From Rhizosphaericola sp047606825 (GTDB taxonomy: Bacteria; Bacteroidota; Bacteroidia; Chitinophagales; Chitinophagaceae), in NCBI GenBank assembly GCA_047606825.1, contig JASGDY010000093.1:1-64000 (forward strand): 64,000 nt of DNA. The letters run 5' to 3'. The position numbers were made by a program, and so were the translations under genes. Under the pieces are notes generated by a model, which had not been told where the DNA came from, searched no databases, and was given only the letters and a program-made list of their open reading frames with translations. This document shows, piece after piece, positions 8,325 through 16,972 of this stretch (position 1 is the first letter of the stretch; the number at the start of each line of letters is the position of its first letter).

Positions 8325-9943
8325 GAAAAAAACAGCACAGCATTGTATGGGTCTCCTTAGCCGTTGTACTTGCCATCGCATCCTGCAAAACAAAGGACAA
8401 CAAGGCAGAAGTCCATAGGGACACGACGATTACCCAGGAATCGTCGTTCAACAACCTGTTTCTGGACAGCGCACGGATTGAACATTTCCTCTCCTCCAAT
8501 CCGTCCCTGAAAAACTACGAAAGGCAGTTCATCGACTTCTACAAATCGAGGAACTACGAATTTGCTTGGTTTGGCACGGCTGGACTGATCGAACAGACAG
8601 GTAACCTCATCAACCTACTCAATACCAGCATAGCTGAAAACAAGGACAGTAGTCTGTACGATGCCAAGCTTTACCACCTGTACGACGACTATAAAACCAA
8701 GACATTTGACAAGAAAAAAATCACGGAGCAAGACCTGGATGCCGAACTGTATTTTACAGGTCAGTTTTTCAAATACACATCCAAACAGTTCAAAGGTGCC
8801 GACCTCGACGCAACGCAACTGGGATGGTTCATCCCACGCAAAAAAATCAACCTGTCCAGCCTCCTGGACTCCACGTTGAAAAACAACAACGCACAGGAAT
8901 ATCTCAGCAGTCTGCTCAATCCCAACTATAAGAAACTGAACGAATATCTCCAGAAATACCTCGCCATCAAAAAAGACAATCCCGAATGGGACAGCCTACG
9001 GATGCCTGTCAGCAAACTGAAACTGGGCGACGACAATCCATTTGTCAGCCAGATTAAGCAAAGGCTTGCTTTGCTGGGTGACCTCGACGAAAACGACGAA
9101 ACGGGCATCTTTGACGAGACCACGGAAGAGGCGGTCAAGTCCTACCAGACACGCATGGGACTTGGAAGCGACGGCGTTGTCGGCCCTGCATTTGTCCGCT
9201 CCATCAACACGCCGCTAGACACGCTCATCCGAAAAATCCTCGTCAACATAGAACGCGCCAGATGGCTTCCCGCTAGTATTCCGGACACCTATATCTGGGT
9301 CAACATCCCGGAATTTAAACTGCATACCTACCAAGACAACGAGCAGCTATTTGACATGCGCGTCATCGTCGGTTCGGCAGCGCACAACACGGTTATATTT
9401 TCCGGCAACCTCCGCTATGTCGTATTTGCACCTTACTGGAACGTGCCGCCAAGCATCATCAAAAACGAAATTATTCCCGGGATTGCGCGCGACCCGAATT
9501 ATCTGGCCAGCCACAACATGCAGATATTTGCCAGGAACAAAAAAGGCGAACCCGTGGACGTCCGACAACTTCCGGGACCGGACAATTCCTTGGGCTCGGT
9601 CAAGTTTTTGTTTCCCAACAATTATAATATTTACCTGCACGACACGCCCAACCACGACTTGTTTACCTCTTCCAACAGGGGTATGAGCCACGGTTGTATT
9701 CGACTGTCAGACCCGATGCGGATGGCGCAGTTCCTTTTGCGCAACGATTCCACGACCTATTCCACGGAGGTCATCGATTCCTTGATGCACAATAATACCA
9801 AGGAAACCTGGGTAAGTTTCAAACCTACGGTTCCCGTTTATTTGGTGTACTTCACGGCTTGGGTGGACGACAACGGAAAACTGAATATCAGGAAAGACAT
9901 TTATGGACACGACAACAAAGTAGCAGCGAAGTTGTTTAATTGA
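8321..9943 (+). CDS. L,D-transpeptidase (YcbB-like) lipoprotein
   Basis: This enzyme family makes 3-3 crosslinks in peptidoglycan in the periplasm. The 540-residue product starts with a lipoprotein signal (AIASC, Cys about residue 22). A scaffold domain of about 200 residues follows, then a peptidoglycan-binding module (about 240-290, LALLGDLDENDETGIFDETT). The YkuD catalytic domain (about 320-470) carries the active-site motif MSHGCIRLSDP, with the catalytic Cys near residue 458. It overlaps rsmE by four bases. Confidence 0.93.
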   Translation: MRKKQHSIVWVSLAVVLAIASCKTKDNKAEVHRDTTITQESSFNNLFLDSARIEHFLSSNPSLKNYERQFIDFYKSRNYEFAWFGTAGLIEQTGNLINLLNTSIAENKDSSLYDAKLYHLYDDYKTKTFDKKKITEQDLDAELYFTGQFFKYTSKQFKGADLDATQLGWFIPRKKINLSSLLDSTLKNNNAQEYLSSLLNPNYKKLNEYLQKYLAIKKDNPEWDSLRMPVSKLKLGDDNPFVSQIKQRLALLGDLDENDETGIFDETTEEAVKSYQTRMGLGSDGVVGPAFVRSINTPLDTLIRKILVNIERARWLPASIPDTYIWVNIPEFKLHTYQDNEQLFDMRVIVGSAAHNTVIFSGNLRYVVFAPYWNVPPSIIKNEIIPGIARDPNYLASHNMQIFARNKKGEPVDVRQLPGPDNSLGSVKFLFPNNYNIYLHDTPNHDLFTSSNRGMSHGCIRLSDPMRMAQFLLRNDSTTYSTEVIDSLMHNNTKETWVSFKPTVPVYLVYFTAWVDDNGKLNIRKDIYGHDNKVAAKLFN

Positions 9944-10000
9944 GGAATGGCTAAACACCTAATGCTAAAGGCTTTTCCGGTCGTTAGTTGGGTAGTACCT

Positions 10001-10030
10001 CCGTACATTACCATCCGGGAGACTGTGCGG
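10001..10030 (+). repeat. Hairpin element, member A (loop ACCATnnGGGAG)
   Basis: CCGTACATT at 10001-10009 pairs with ACTGTGCGG at 10022-10030, with one G-U pair and one mismatch, around the loop ACCATCCGGGAG. The same loop, on a stem with different but compensating bases, occurs at 15622-15652. It lies in the gap between the L,D-transpeptidase and alcohol dehydrogenase genes. Confidence 0.6.
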
Positions 10031-10092
10031 GGAAGAAGGAAGCCCTCTTCTATTAAATATTTTTAGTTTATTAACGATAAAAACAGACACGG

Positions 10093-11142
10093 ATGATTAC
10101 AACAAAAGGTTATGCAGCAAAAAGTGAGACGAGTGGATTGGCTCCATGGGAATTTGAAAGAAGAGATCCAGGCCCTACGGATGTACTGATCAAGGTTTTA
10201 TATAGCGGCATTTGCCATTCCGACATACATCAAGTAAAAAGCGAATGGGGGCCGGCAATCTATCCCATTGTCCCCGGACATGAAATCATCGGCAGGATAG
10301 AACAAGTCGGCTCCGACGTAAAAAAATTCAAAGTCGGCGACCTCGCTGGCATTGGATGCATGGTACGCTCCTGCAGCGAATGCGACAACTGCAAAAACGG
10401 ACAGGAACAGTTCTGCCAAAAAGGAAAAACGGTGTGGACCTACAATTCGAAGGACTTCGCAGATGGGGCAACGACCTACGGCGGCTATTCCAATCAAATC
10501 GTTGCGGACGAAGCTTTTGTACTCCATGTTTCCGACAAGCTGGACATCTCCAAAGCCGCGCCATTGTTGTGTGCGGGCATTACCACTTATTCCCCGTTAA
10601 GCCGGTGGAAAGTCGGCAAAGGCCACAAACTCGGCGTTCTCGGACTTGGTGGACTGGGACACATGGCGGTGAAGTTTGGCGTTTCGTTTGGTGCGGAAGT
10701 AACGATGATCAGCCACTCTCCTTCCAAAGAAGCCGACGCGAAAAAACTCGGCGCACACAAGTTCTGCAACACCCACGACCCTGAACAGGTAAAAGCATTG
10801 GCAGGCTATTTTGACTTTATCATCGACACGGTTTCTGCGCCACACGACTATAATTTATATCTCAACTTGCTCAAGGTCAATGGTGTGCATATCTGTGTCG
10901 GATTGCCACCTGCCCCACTTGAGATATTTGGACGTTCGTTGATGGCCGGAAACAGAGTATTGACCGCATCCAGCATCGGCGGCATCCCCGAAACGCAGGA
11001 AATGCTGGACTATTGTGCCGAACACAACATCCACCCAGAAGTGGAAATCGTTCCGATAGATTATGTCAACACTGCCTATGACCGTGTCTTGAAAAGCGAT
11101 ATCAAATACCGGTTTGTGATTGACATGGCATCTTTGAATTAA
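10093..11142 (+). CDS. Zinc-dependent NAD(P) alcohol dehydrogenase (YahK-like)
   Basis: This cytosolic oxidoreductase probably reduces aldehydes to alcohols with NADPH. The 349-residue product has the catalytic zinc motifs GICHSDIH and PGHEIIGR, and the four-Cys structural zinc loop CSECDNCKNGQEQFC. The Rossmann motif is LGLGGLGHMAVK. The overall pattern, including CAGITTYSPL and IGGIPETQEMLDYCAEH, fits the YahK/cinnamyl-alcohol-dehydrogenase branch. The true substrate cannot be told from sequence. It is a single gene, convergent with aroC. Confidence 0.93.
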   Translation: MITTKGYAAKSETSGLAPWEFERRDPGPTDVLIKVLYSGICHSDIHQVKSEWGPAIYPIVPGHEIIGRIEQVGSDVKKFKVGDLAGIGCMVRSCSECDNCKNGQEQFCQKGKTVWTYNSKDFADGATTYGGYSNQIVADEAFVLHVSDKLDISKAAPLLCAGITTYSPLSRWKVGKGHKLGVLGLGGLGHMAVKFGVSFGAEVTMISHSPSKEADAKKLGAHKFCNTHDPEQVKALAGYFDFIIDTVSAPHDYNLYLNLLKVNGVHICVGLPPAPLEIFGRSLMAGNRVLTASSIGGIPETQEMLDYCAEHNIHPEVEIVPIDYVNTAYDRVLKSDIKYRFVIDMASLN

Positions 11143-11147
11143 GGAAA

Positions 11148-11199
11148 ACTTAAAAAGACAAAAACAAACGCGGTGCAGTTAATAACCGCACCGCGTTTG
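11148..11199 (-). terminator. Terminator at the end of the aro cluster
   Basis: CAAACGCGGTGC (11165-11176) and GCACCGCGTTTG (11188-11199) form a 12-bp stem. On the minus strand it is followed by a T-rich run (TTTTTGTCTTTTT), so it should end transcription from aroC. It may also stop the convergent alcohol dehydrogenase transcript, although the plus-strand side has no clear T run. Confidence 0.85.
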
Positions 11200-11267
11200 C
11201 ATCTCTTAAGCAATCCTGGTTAAGTATTGGAAATCGAACGTTTTTCAACGCTGTCCATTTTTCACTT

Positions 11268-12269
11268 TTAACGATTCACTACCCTTCCTATTTTTCCTTC
11301 CATAATCATCAAGTCCGCCAAAACAATTGCCGTCATAGCTTCCAATATCACGGGAGCGCGGAGTGCTACGCACAAGTCATGCCGACCTTTCACGGAAAAA
11401 TCTTCCATTTCCTTGGTTTCCCAGTTCCAGGTATTTTGTTGTTTAGGGGTGGAGGAAGTTGGCTTTATTGCGATACGATAGACAAGTTCGTTACCGTTGC
11501 TGATACCGCCGACGATACCGCCGGCATTGTTCGTTTTCGTTTCGCCTGTATCGTTCAATATCACGTCGTTGTTTTCCGTACCGAACAGTTTGGCAGACTG
11601 AAAACCATTGCCAAACTCAACACCTTTCACTGCGGGAATCGCAAACGCGGCATGTGCCAACAAGGATTCCACGCTGTCCCAAAACGGTTCACCCAATCCA
11701 ATCGGCAATCCCAAAACACGACACTCCACGATACCGCCGACGCTGTCTTTGGCTTGGATGGCTTTGTCAATACCTTTTTCAATATCGGTTTCGCCGCCTA
11801 CTTCGGTAATTGCGGCTTGGATTTTTATCGTATCACCGAGCATTCTTTTGGCAATCACACCTGCGGCAACAATACCCGCCGTAAGCCTTGCACTGAAAGA
11901 TCCGCCGCCACGGTAATCCTCAAAACCGCCAAACTTGGTATGCGCTACAAAGTCCGCATGACCCGGCCGTGGAACGGCACGCAGCTTTTCGTAATCGCCC
12001 GAACGAGTATTGTTGTTTTCAAATAATATCGTAACGGGAACACCGGTCGTACAGTCATTGAAGATACCACTTTTAAATATAGGAACATCGGCTTCCTGGC
12101 GCGGCGTCGTCGCTTTCTGCTTACCACCTTTGCGTCTTTCCATATCCGGCATGAAATCATCCACCGTCAACGGAATCCCCGCAGGAACGCCGTCAATGCT
12201 AACACCGACGGACGCTCCATGCGATTCCCCGAAAATACTGACCCGAAAAAAACGTCCGAAACTATTCAT
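11268..12269 (-). CDS. aroC: Chorismate synthase
   Basis: AroC converts 5-enolpyruvylshikimate-3-phosphate to chorismate using reduced FMN, the last step of the shikimate pathway. The 333-residue product shows family signatures FGESHGASVG, the RRKGGKQKATTPRQE segment, RPGHAD and the RGGGSFSARLTAGIVAAG motif. It is somewhat shorter than the usual 350-390 residues, mostly at the C-terminus, with the core intact. It is the last gene of the minus-strand aromatic cluster. Confidence 0.96.
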   Translation of the reverse strand: MNSFGRFFRVSIFGESHGASVGVSIDGVPAGIPLTVDDFMPDMERRKGGKQKATTPRQEADVPIFKSGIFNDCTTGVPVTILFENNNTRSGDYEKLRAVPRPGHADFVAHTKFGGFEDYRGGGSFSARLTAGIVAAGVIAKRMLGDTIKIQAAITEVGGETDIEKGIDKAIQAKDSVGGIVECRVLGLPIGLGEPFWDSVESLLAHAAFAIPAVKGVEFGNGFQSAKLFGTENNDVILNDTGETKTNNAGGIVGGISNGNELVYRIAIKPTSSTPKQQNTWNWETKEMEDFSVKGRHDLCVALRAPVILEAMTAIVLADLMIMEGKIGRVVNR

Positions 12270-12390
12270 GGTTTATTTAATGAATAATTAAAAAATAATA
12301 AGCAACAATGACTATTGGATTTTAACTATAATAATCCTATTCGGCTATGAACACATAAGTGCATAATGAAAACGTTTGCCTCTTTACTTT

Positions 12391-12999
12391 CTAACACCCC
12401 AATCCAAACTCCGCCAACCGCACTTTGGTGTCCGCAATGTTTTTATGGATAATACCTTTGATGCCGAGACGGTCTGCAACATGTATAAACATTGCACGGT
12501 CATCTATGTACAGCACTTCTTCCGGCTGCGCATGTGCGATGTCCAATGCCAATTTAAAAATGTCGGTGTCCGGTTTGCGTATATGAACAAAACAGGATGA
12601 AATAAAGAAATCAATAAACTCCACCAAACCAAATGTATTGATACGGTAATCGTTCAGTTCGCGACCTTCGTTGTTGACGACTGCTAGTTTGAGATTGTGC
12701 TTTTCCTTCAATTCTTTAATGAGCGAAATCATCTCCGGAATAGGCTGCGAAAGCTGCATCATAAATTCCTTAAACTCCTCTTTCGTAAAACTCCGCTCTG
12801 TATAGAAAACCGTGCGACGTAGGTATTCGTCCAAAGAAATCTTACCTTCTTCATACGTGTCAAAGGTAAGATGGTGTCGTTCGTCCATCTCGGCATTGTC
12901 AAGACCAAACTTCTCGACCGCAAGCGCGCGACCTTTCCGGTCCCAACCATTGTTGAGCATAACACCACCAATATCCAAAAACAAAAATCTTATTGCCAT
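12391..12999 (-). CDS. HAD-family phosphatase (YihX-like)
   Basis: This is a cytosolic haloacid dehalogenase-superfamily hydrolase, probably a small-molecule phosphatase. The 202-residue product has motif I FLDIGGVML (nucleophile Asp 9), an alpha-helical cap, motif II VVNNE, a downstream Lys (RKPDTDIF) and motif IV VLYIDDRAMFI. In motif I the general-acid Asp two residues after the nucleophile is replaced by Gly (DIGGV), as in several HAD-IA subfamilies. It lies between aroA and aroC on the same strand, so a link to aromatic metabolism is possible but unproven. Confidence 0.85.
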   Translation of the reverse strand: MAIRFLFLDIGGVMLNNGWDRKGRALAVEKFGLDNAEMDERHHLTFDTYEEGKISLDEYLRRTVFYTERSFTKEEFKEFMMQLSQPIPEMISLIKELKEKHNLKLAVVNNEGRELNDYRINTFGLVEFIDFFISSCFVHIRKPDTDIFKLALDIAHAQPEEVLYIDDRAMFIHVADRLGIKGIIHKNIADTKVRLAEFGLGC

Positions 13000-13118
13000 A
13001 GTGTTGCTAAGTTAAAAGTAAAAAATGCCCACCGCATGATGCCAAACAGTTTGCCTCTACTAGTCGGCGTCTCCACCAACCGATAGATATTGGCGGCATA
13101 TTTATATCCTGCGTAACG

Positions 13119-14414
13119 TTAAGCTTCCTCTACCCGCGCTCCGATTTTTTCCAAATGTTGGTAAAAATTGGGGTAGGATTTTTTGACGGCAGGAGCTTCG
13201 TCTATCTCGACCGAACCATCGGCGTTCAACGCGGCGACGGCACAAGCCATTGCAATGCGGTGGTCATGGTGCGAATGTGTTTTTGCAGATTTTATTCCCG
13301 TACCGCCATGCACGATCATCACGTCGCCTTTGAGTTCAATAACGATTCCCATTTTCCCAAACTCTTCCTGCAAAGTTATACCCCGGTCGCTTTCTTTGTG
13401 CGCCAACCGAGAAACACCCTCAATCATGGAATCGCCTTTGCAGTTGGCAGCCAATGCCACCAACGGCGGGAACAAATCGGGACATTCCGTGGCATCGAAA
13501 CGGAAAGGCTTGAGTTCATTGGGTTTGCCGATTTCTATCTGGTCAAACCCAATGGACAAATGGCATTTCGCGTCCTGCAACGCCTGCAATATAGCTTTGT
13601 CGGCCTGCGTGGACTGCACGTCCAGACCCTTGGCGGTCAATCGTCCTGCGACTGCGCCAGCAACCAACAAAAACGCACCGCCGCTCCAATCACCCTCGAC
13701 CGAATAAGTTACCGTATCTTGTTTATGCACAGTCTTATCGTCAAAAACAAAACGTTCGTAATGGTCGTTGTGCGGTACTTTCAAACCAAAGTCGGACATG
13801 ACTTTCAGCGTCAAATCCACGTAAGGTTTACTTTTCAGGTTGTCAACGCTTATTGTCACATTGGATGCCTCCAATGCCGCATAAGCCAACAAAAGGCCTG
13901 TCAAATATTGCGAACTTAAAGAACCGTCAACAGTGATGTTTTTCGGTGCCAAGGGACCTTTTATATCCAAAGGAAGTTTGCCAGCATTGGAACGAACCGT
14001 AGCGCCCAACTGCGGCAACACTTCATCAAAAAAATCCATCGGGCGCGAAAGCAAACTGCCCTCGCCCGTGATGTGTACCGCGCTGTCCAGCGTCGCGGCA
14101 ATCGGCGTAAACATCCGAATACCCAAACCACTCTCACCAAAATGAATGTCCAATTTGCCAAAATCTTTTTTTTGCGCACTGTCAATGATAAGCGAACTAT
14201 CTTCCAGTTCGTTTATCGTTGCGCCCAATGTTTGGATGACAGCTTTGGAAGCCTTGTCGTCATTGGATATTCCAGGATTGAGGATATGGCTTTTGCCATG
14301 ACGTACAAGTGCTGCGGCACAGGCGCGCTGCATGGAGCTTTTGGACGCGGGAGCGACGATTTCGCCGGAAACTTTCCCGGGAAATACGGCCAATCTTTGC
14401 GGTATAATAGACAT
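13119..14414 (-). CDS. aroA: 3-phosphoshikimate 1-carboxyvinyltransferase (EPSP synthase)
   Basis: AroA joins phosphoenolpyruvate to shikimate-3-phosphate, giving EPSP. The 431-residue product carries the N-terminal APASKSSMQRACAAALV motif (substrate Lys and Ser), GESGLGIRMFTPIAA, and the C-terminal SHHDHRIAMACAVAA and KKSYPNFYQHL segments. The glycine-rich site reads GESGLGIR where many enzymes have GNAGTAMR, a divergence that may affect glyphosate binding. It lies 92 bases downstream of aroB on the same strand. Confidence 0.95.
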   Translation of the reverse strand: MSIIPQRLAVFPGKVSGEIVAPASKSSMQRACAAALVRHGKSHILNPGISNDDKASKAVIQTLGATINELEDSSLIIDSAQKKDFGKLDIHFGESGLGIRMFTPIAATLDSAVHITGEGSLLSRPMDFFDEVLPQLGATVRSNAGKLPLDIKGPLAPKNITVDGSLSSQYLTGLLLAYAALEASNVTISVDNLKSKPYVDLTLKVMSDFGLKVPHNDHYERFVFDDKTVHKQDTVTYSVEGDWSGGAFLLVAGAVAGRLTAKGLDVQSTQADKAILQALQDAKCHLSIGFDQIEIGKPNELKPFRFDATECPDLFPPLVALAANCKGDSMIEGVSRLAHKESDRGITLQEEFGKMGIVIELKGDVMIVHGGTGIKSAKTHSHHDHRIAMACAVAALNADGSVEIDEAPAVKKSYPNFYQHLEKIGARVEEA

Positions 14415-14506
14415 GAAATTAATTGAGAATTGAGAATTGAAAACAAAATATAATTTTCAAATCCCCAAATTAAATTACCAAATTATCAAATCGACAAATT
14501 ATCAAA

Positions 14507-15535
14507 TTAATCTTTCTTTCCCAGCGATTCCACGACCGGAGCGATTGCAGCGATTGTCAAAGGTCGATAAACGGCGTGGCCGATTTTTTCCAATAACACG
14601 TAATTGATGATATCGCGTACACGTTTTTTGTCGGAAAGCATATTGTGCAATGCGGGCTGCACATCGTAATCATAATATGCGGGGAGACCATACTGCTCAA
14701 TGACTTTTACCAAACGTTCAGATTGTTTGAATCCCGATATGGACTTGGAAAGATAGGCGGCGACAACCATTCCGATACTTACGGCGTAACCGTGTGGCAA
14801 CGCGTATGTATTTTCAATGGCGTGTCCGAGCGTATGACCAAAATTCAAAAGCTTGCGGTCGCCTTGCTCAAAGGTATCTTGCTGCACGACTTTCGCTTTT
14901 AGGAGCGCGTTGCGCATGACGAGCTTGCCCAATAGTTCTTTGTCTTTTTTATAGTCTTTTAAGGTATGCGTTTCCAATTGTTTAAACATCGTGGCATCCT
15001 TAATAGCAGCGTGTTTGATGATTTCCGCAAAACCGTTAACCCATTGCAGTTCAGGCAAGGATTTCAACAGACTATAATCGTACAGTAAAAATTTAGGTTG
15101 TTTGAAGGTGCCGACCATATTCTTGTAAATACCGACATCCACACCGTTTTTGCCACCGATGCTGGCATCGACCATGCCCAATATCGTCGTCGGGACAAAC
15201 CCCACTTCAATGCCGCGCATATATATCGCAGCCACATAACCCGCAATGTCCGTAACGACACCACCGCCAATACCGACAATCGTCGATTTGCGGTCGGCAC
15301 CGAGCCGTACAAGCTGTGTGATGATGTGGTTAACCGTGTCTGCGTGTTTGTGTTGTTCGCCAGCGGGGATGGTAATGACTTGCCATTTTTTCAATTTCTT
15401 GGCGACAATCGGACCAACGACATCATCCGTCAAGATGAAACTATGTTTTTTGTCCACAATCGTTTCCAGCAAAGACAAGGATTCGTTGAAATAAAATATC
15501 GTCGAGCCTGTCGGATATTGGATAATTTTCTTCAA
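14507..15535 (-). CDS. aroB: 3-dehydroquinate synthase
   Basis: AroB cyclises DAHP to 3-dehydroquinate using NAD and a divalent metal. The 342-residue product shows the NAD-binding IVGIGGGVVTDIAGYVAAIYMRG segment in two blocks, TTILGMVDASIGGKNGVD, and metal ligands in AEIIKHAAIKD and the LNFGHTLGHAIE motif. The 180-base gap upstream, before the DAHP synthase gene, holds a long hairpin element. Confidence 0.96.
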   Translation of the reverse strand: MKKIIQYPTGSTIFYFNESLSLLETIVDKKHSFILTDDVVGPIVAKKLKKWQVITIPAGEQHKHADTVNHIITQLVRLGADRKSTIVGIGGGVVTDIAGYVAAIYMRGIEVGFVPTTILGMVDASIGGKNGVDVGIYKNMVGTFKQPKFLLYDYSLLKSLPELQWVNGFAEIIKHAAIKDATMFKQLETHTLKDYKKDKELLGKLVMRNALLKAKVVQQDTFEQGDRKLLNFGHTLGHAIENTYALPHGYAVSIGMVVAAYLSKSISGFKQSERLVKVIEQYGLPAYYDYDVQPALHNMLSDKKRVRDIINYVLLEKIGHAVYRPLTIAAIAPVVESLGKKD

Positions 15536-15547
15536 GACAACGTATTT

Positions 15548-15705
15548 AAAGTAAAAAGTAAAAAGGTAAAAGTAAAAAATGTGCGAAGCCTGATGTGTTT
15601 GTCGCTTTTATATCGGCATTTCCGCAAAGTACCATTGGGGGAGACTTTGCGGAAATGCCAAGAACGGACTCGCTTCAGCTTTTTTACTTTTTACTTTTGC
15701 CTTTT
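15548..15705. repeat. MITE-like intergenic element between aroB and DAHP synthase
   Basis: A/T-rich outer arms (about 15548-15579 and 15680-15705, sharing AAAAGGnAAAAGTAAAAA in inverted order) flank a perfect 16-bp stem, 15615-15630 with 15644-15659. The stem centre (15622-15652) has the loop ACCATTGGGGGAG, matching the element at 10001-10030. It fits within the gap without touching either gene. It may be a small non-autonomous mobile element or an RNA-processing hairpin. Confidence 0.6.
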
Positions 15706-15714
15706 CACCTAACA

Positions 15715-16803
15715 TTATTTCCCTTCGCTCATCACCGCATTCTGGTGGTTGATGCTCTCAATGTGCACTGCTTCGAGGTAAGATGCGATAAATTCCTTGC
15801 TAAGTCCGAGCTTTTCGGATTTAGCCGCATATTTTTCGATGATTTCATTCCAACGGGAAGCCTGCAAAGCGGACATGTCATGGTCTTTTTTGTATTGGCC
15901 GATTTTGTCTGCAATCTTCATGCGCTGGCTGAGAATCTGGAAGAGTTCGTCGTCTAGGTGGTTAATCTGTTGGCGGTATTTTTCCAGTTCCTGGTCATCT
16001 CTCACGTCGCCCTGTTGCGGCCATACGATGGTGCTGAACAGTTCGCCTGCTTTTTCCGGCGTAATCTGTTGTTTGGCGTCGCTCCAAGCATGGTCGGGGT
16101 CGATATGGGATTCCAAAATCAGCCCGTCAAATTTCATGTTGGCAGCGTGTTGTGCCACGGACTGCAAGAGGTCCCTCCTACCCGAAATGTGCGACGGGTC
16201 GTTGATAAACAACATATCCGGGAAACGGCGGCGCATCTCCACGGCGAGGTGCCACATCGGCGCGTTACGGTATTCCGTATTGCCATAGGAAGAAAAACCA
16301 CGGTGTATCAAACCGATTTTCTTGATACCGGCTTTAGCGATACGTTCCACGGCGCCAACCCACAACTCGATGTCGGGATTGATGGGATTCTTGATCAGAA
16401 CCGGGACATCGGCGCCACGCAGTGCGTCTGCTACGTCCTGCACGCTAAAAGGATTGACCGTCGTGCGCGCTCCAATCCAGAGTACGTCCACACCAAATGC
16501 CAAGGAGTCCTCGACCTGTTTGGGCATGGCGACTTCCACGGCGGTAGGAAGACCGGTAACAGCCTTCGCTTTCTGCAACCAAGGAAGACCAATCGTGCCA
16601 ACGCCTTCGAAAGAACCCGGACGTGTACGTGGTTTCCAGATACCTGCGCGAAGGATATCCACCTTGCCTGTGTTTTTGAGGCGGATTGCGGTTTCGACCA
16701 CCTGTTCTTCGGACTCCGCACTGCAAGGGCCAGAGACGATTAATGGGCGTTTTTCCCATAATTGGTCAATCAATTTTTTTTCGTTGGAAGTGGCTGTTTC
16801 CAT
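15715..16803 (-). CDS. Bifunctional DAHP synthase / chorismate mutase
   Basis: The N-terminal domain (about 1-255) is a type I beta DAHP synthase of the KDO8P-synthase-like class. It condenses PEP with erythrose-4-phosphate, with motifs GPCSAES, RAGIWKPRTRPGSFEG, LIHRGFSSYG and DPSHISGRRD. The C-terminal 95 residues are an AroQ-type all-helical chorismate mutase (INHLDDELFQILSQRMKIAD, IGQYKKDHD). This fusion is common in Bacteroidota, and the mutase domain can act in feedback control. Both ends of the pathway to prephenate therefore sit in one polypeptide of 362 residues. Confidence 0.95.
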   Translation of the reverse strand: METATSNEKKLIDQLWEKRPLIVSGPCSAESEEQVVETAIRLKNTGKVDILRAGIWKPRTRPGSFEGVGTIGLPWLQKAKAVTGLPTAVEVAMPKQVEDSLAFGVDVLWIGARTTVNPFSVQDVADALRGADVPVLIKNPINPDIELWVGAVERIAKAGIKKIGLIHRGFSSYGNTEYRNAPMWHLAVEMRRRFPDMLFINDPSHISGRRDLLQSVAQHAANMKFDGLILESHIDPDHAWSDAKQQITPEKAGELFSTIVWPQQGDVRDDQELEKYRQQINHLDDELFQILSQRMKIADKIGQYKKDHDMSALQASRWNEIIEKYAAKSEKLGLSKEFIASYLEAVHIESINHQNAVMSEGK

Positions 16804-16903
16804 GTTGGGAGTATTTTAATTTTTTTAAATAAACTAAAAGCGAAATGCTAACATCGCGAACAGCATAAGGCTTTTTTACTTTTTCTTTTCTTGAATTATA
16901 GGA

Positions 16904-16938
16904 AATAGCCATTATCAATCACTATGACAATGGCTATT
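16904..16938 (-). terminator. Hairpin after the DEAD-box helicase gene
   Basis: AATAGCCATT (16904-16913) pairs with AATGGCTATT (16929-16938), 35 bases past the helicase stop on the minus strand. The T run after it is weak (TTTCC), so termination may be partial and leave read-through into the DAHP synthase gene. Confidence 0.55.
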
Positions 16939-16972
16939 CACAACAATAAAAACCGTTATTTTATAGAACTAA

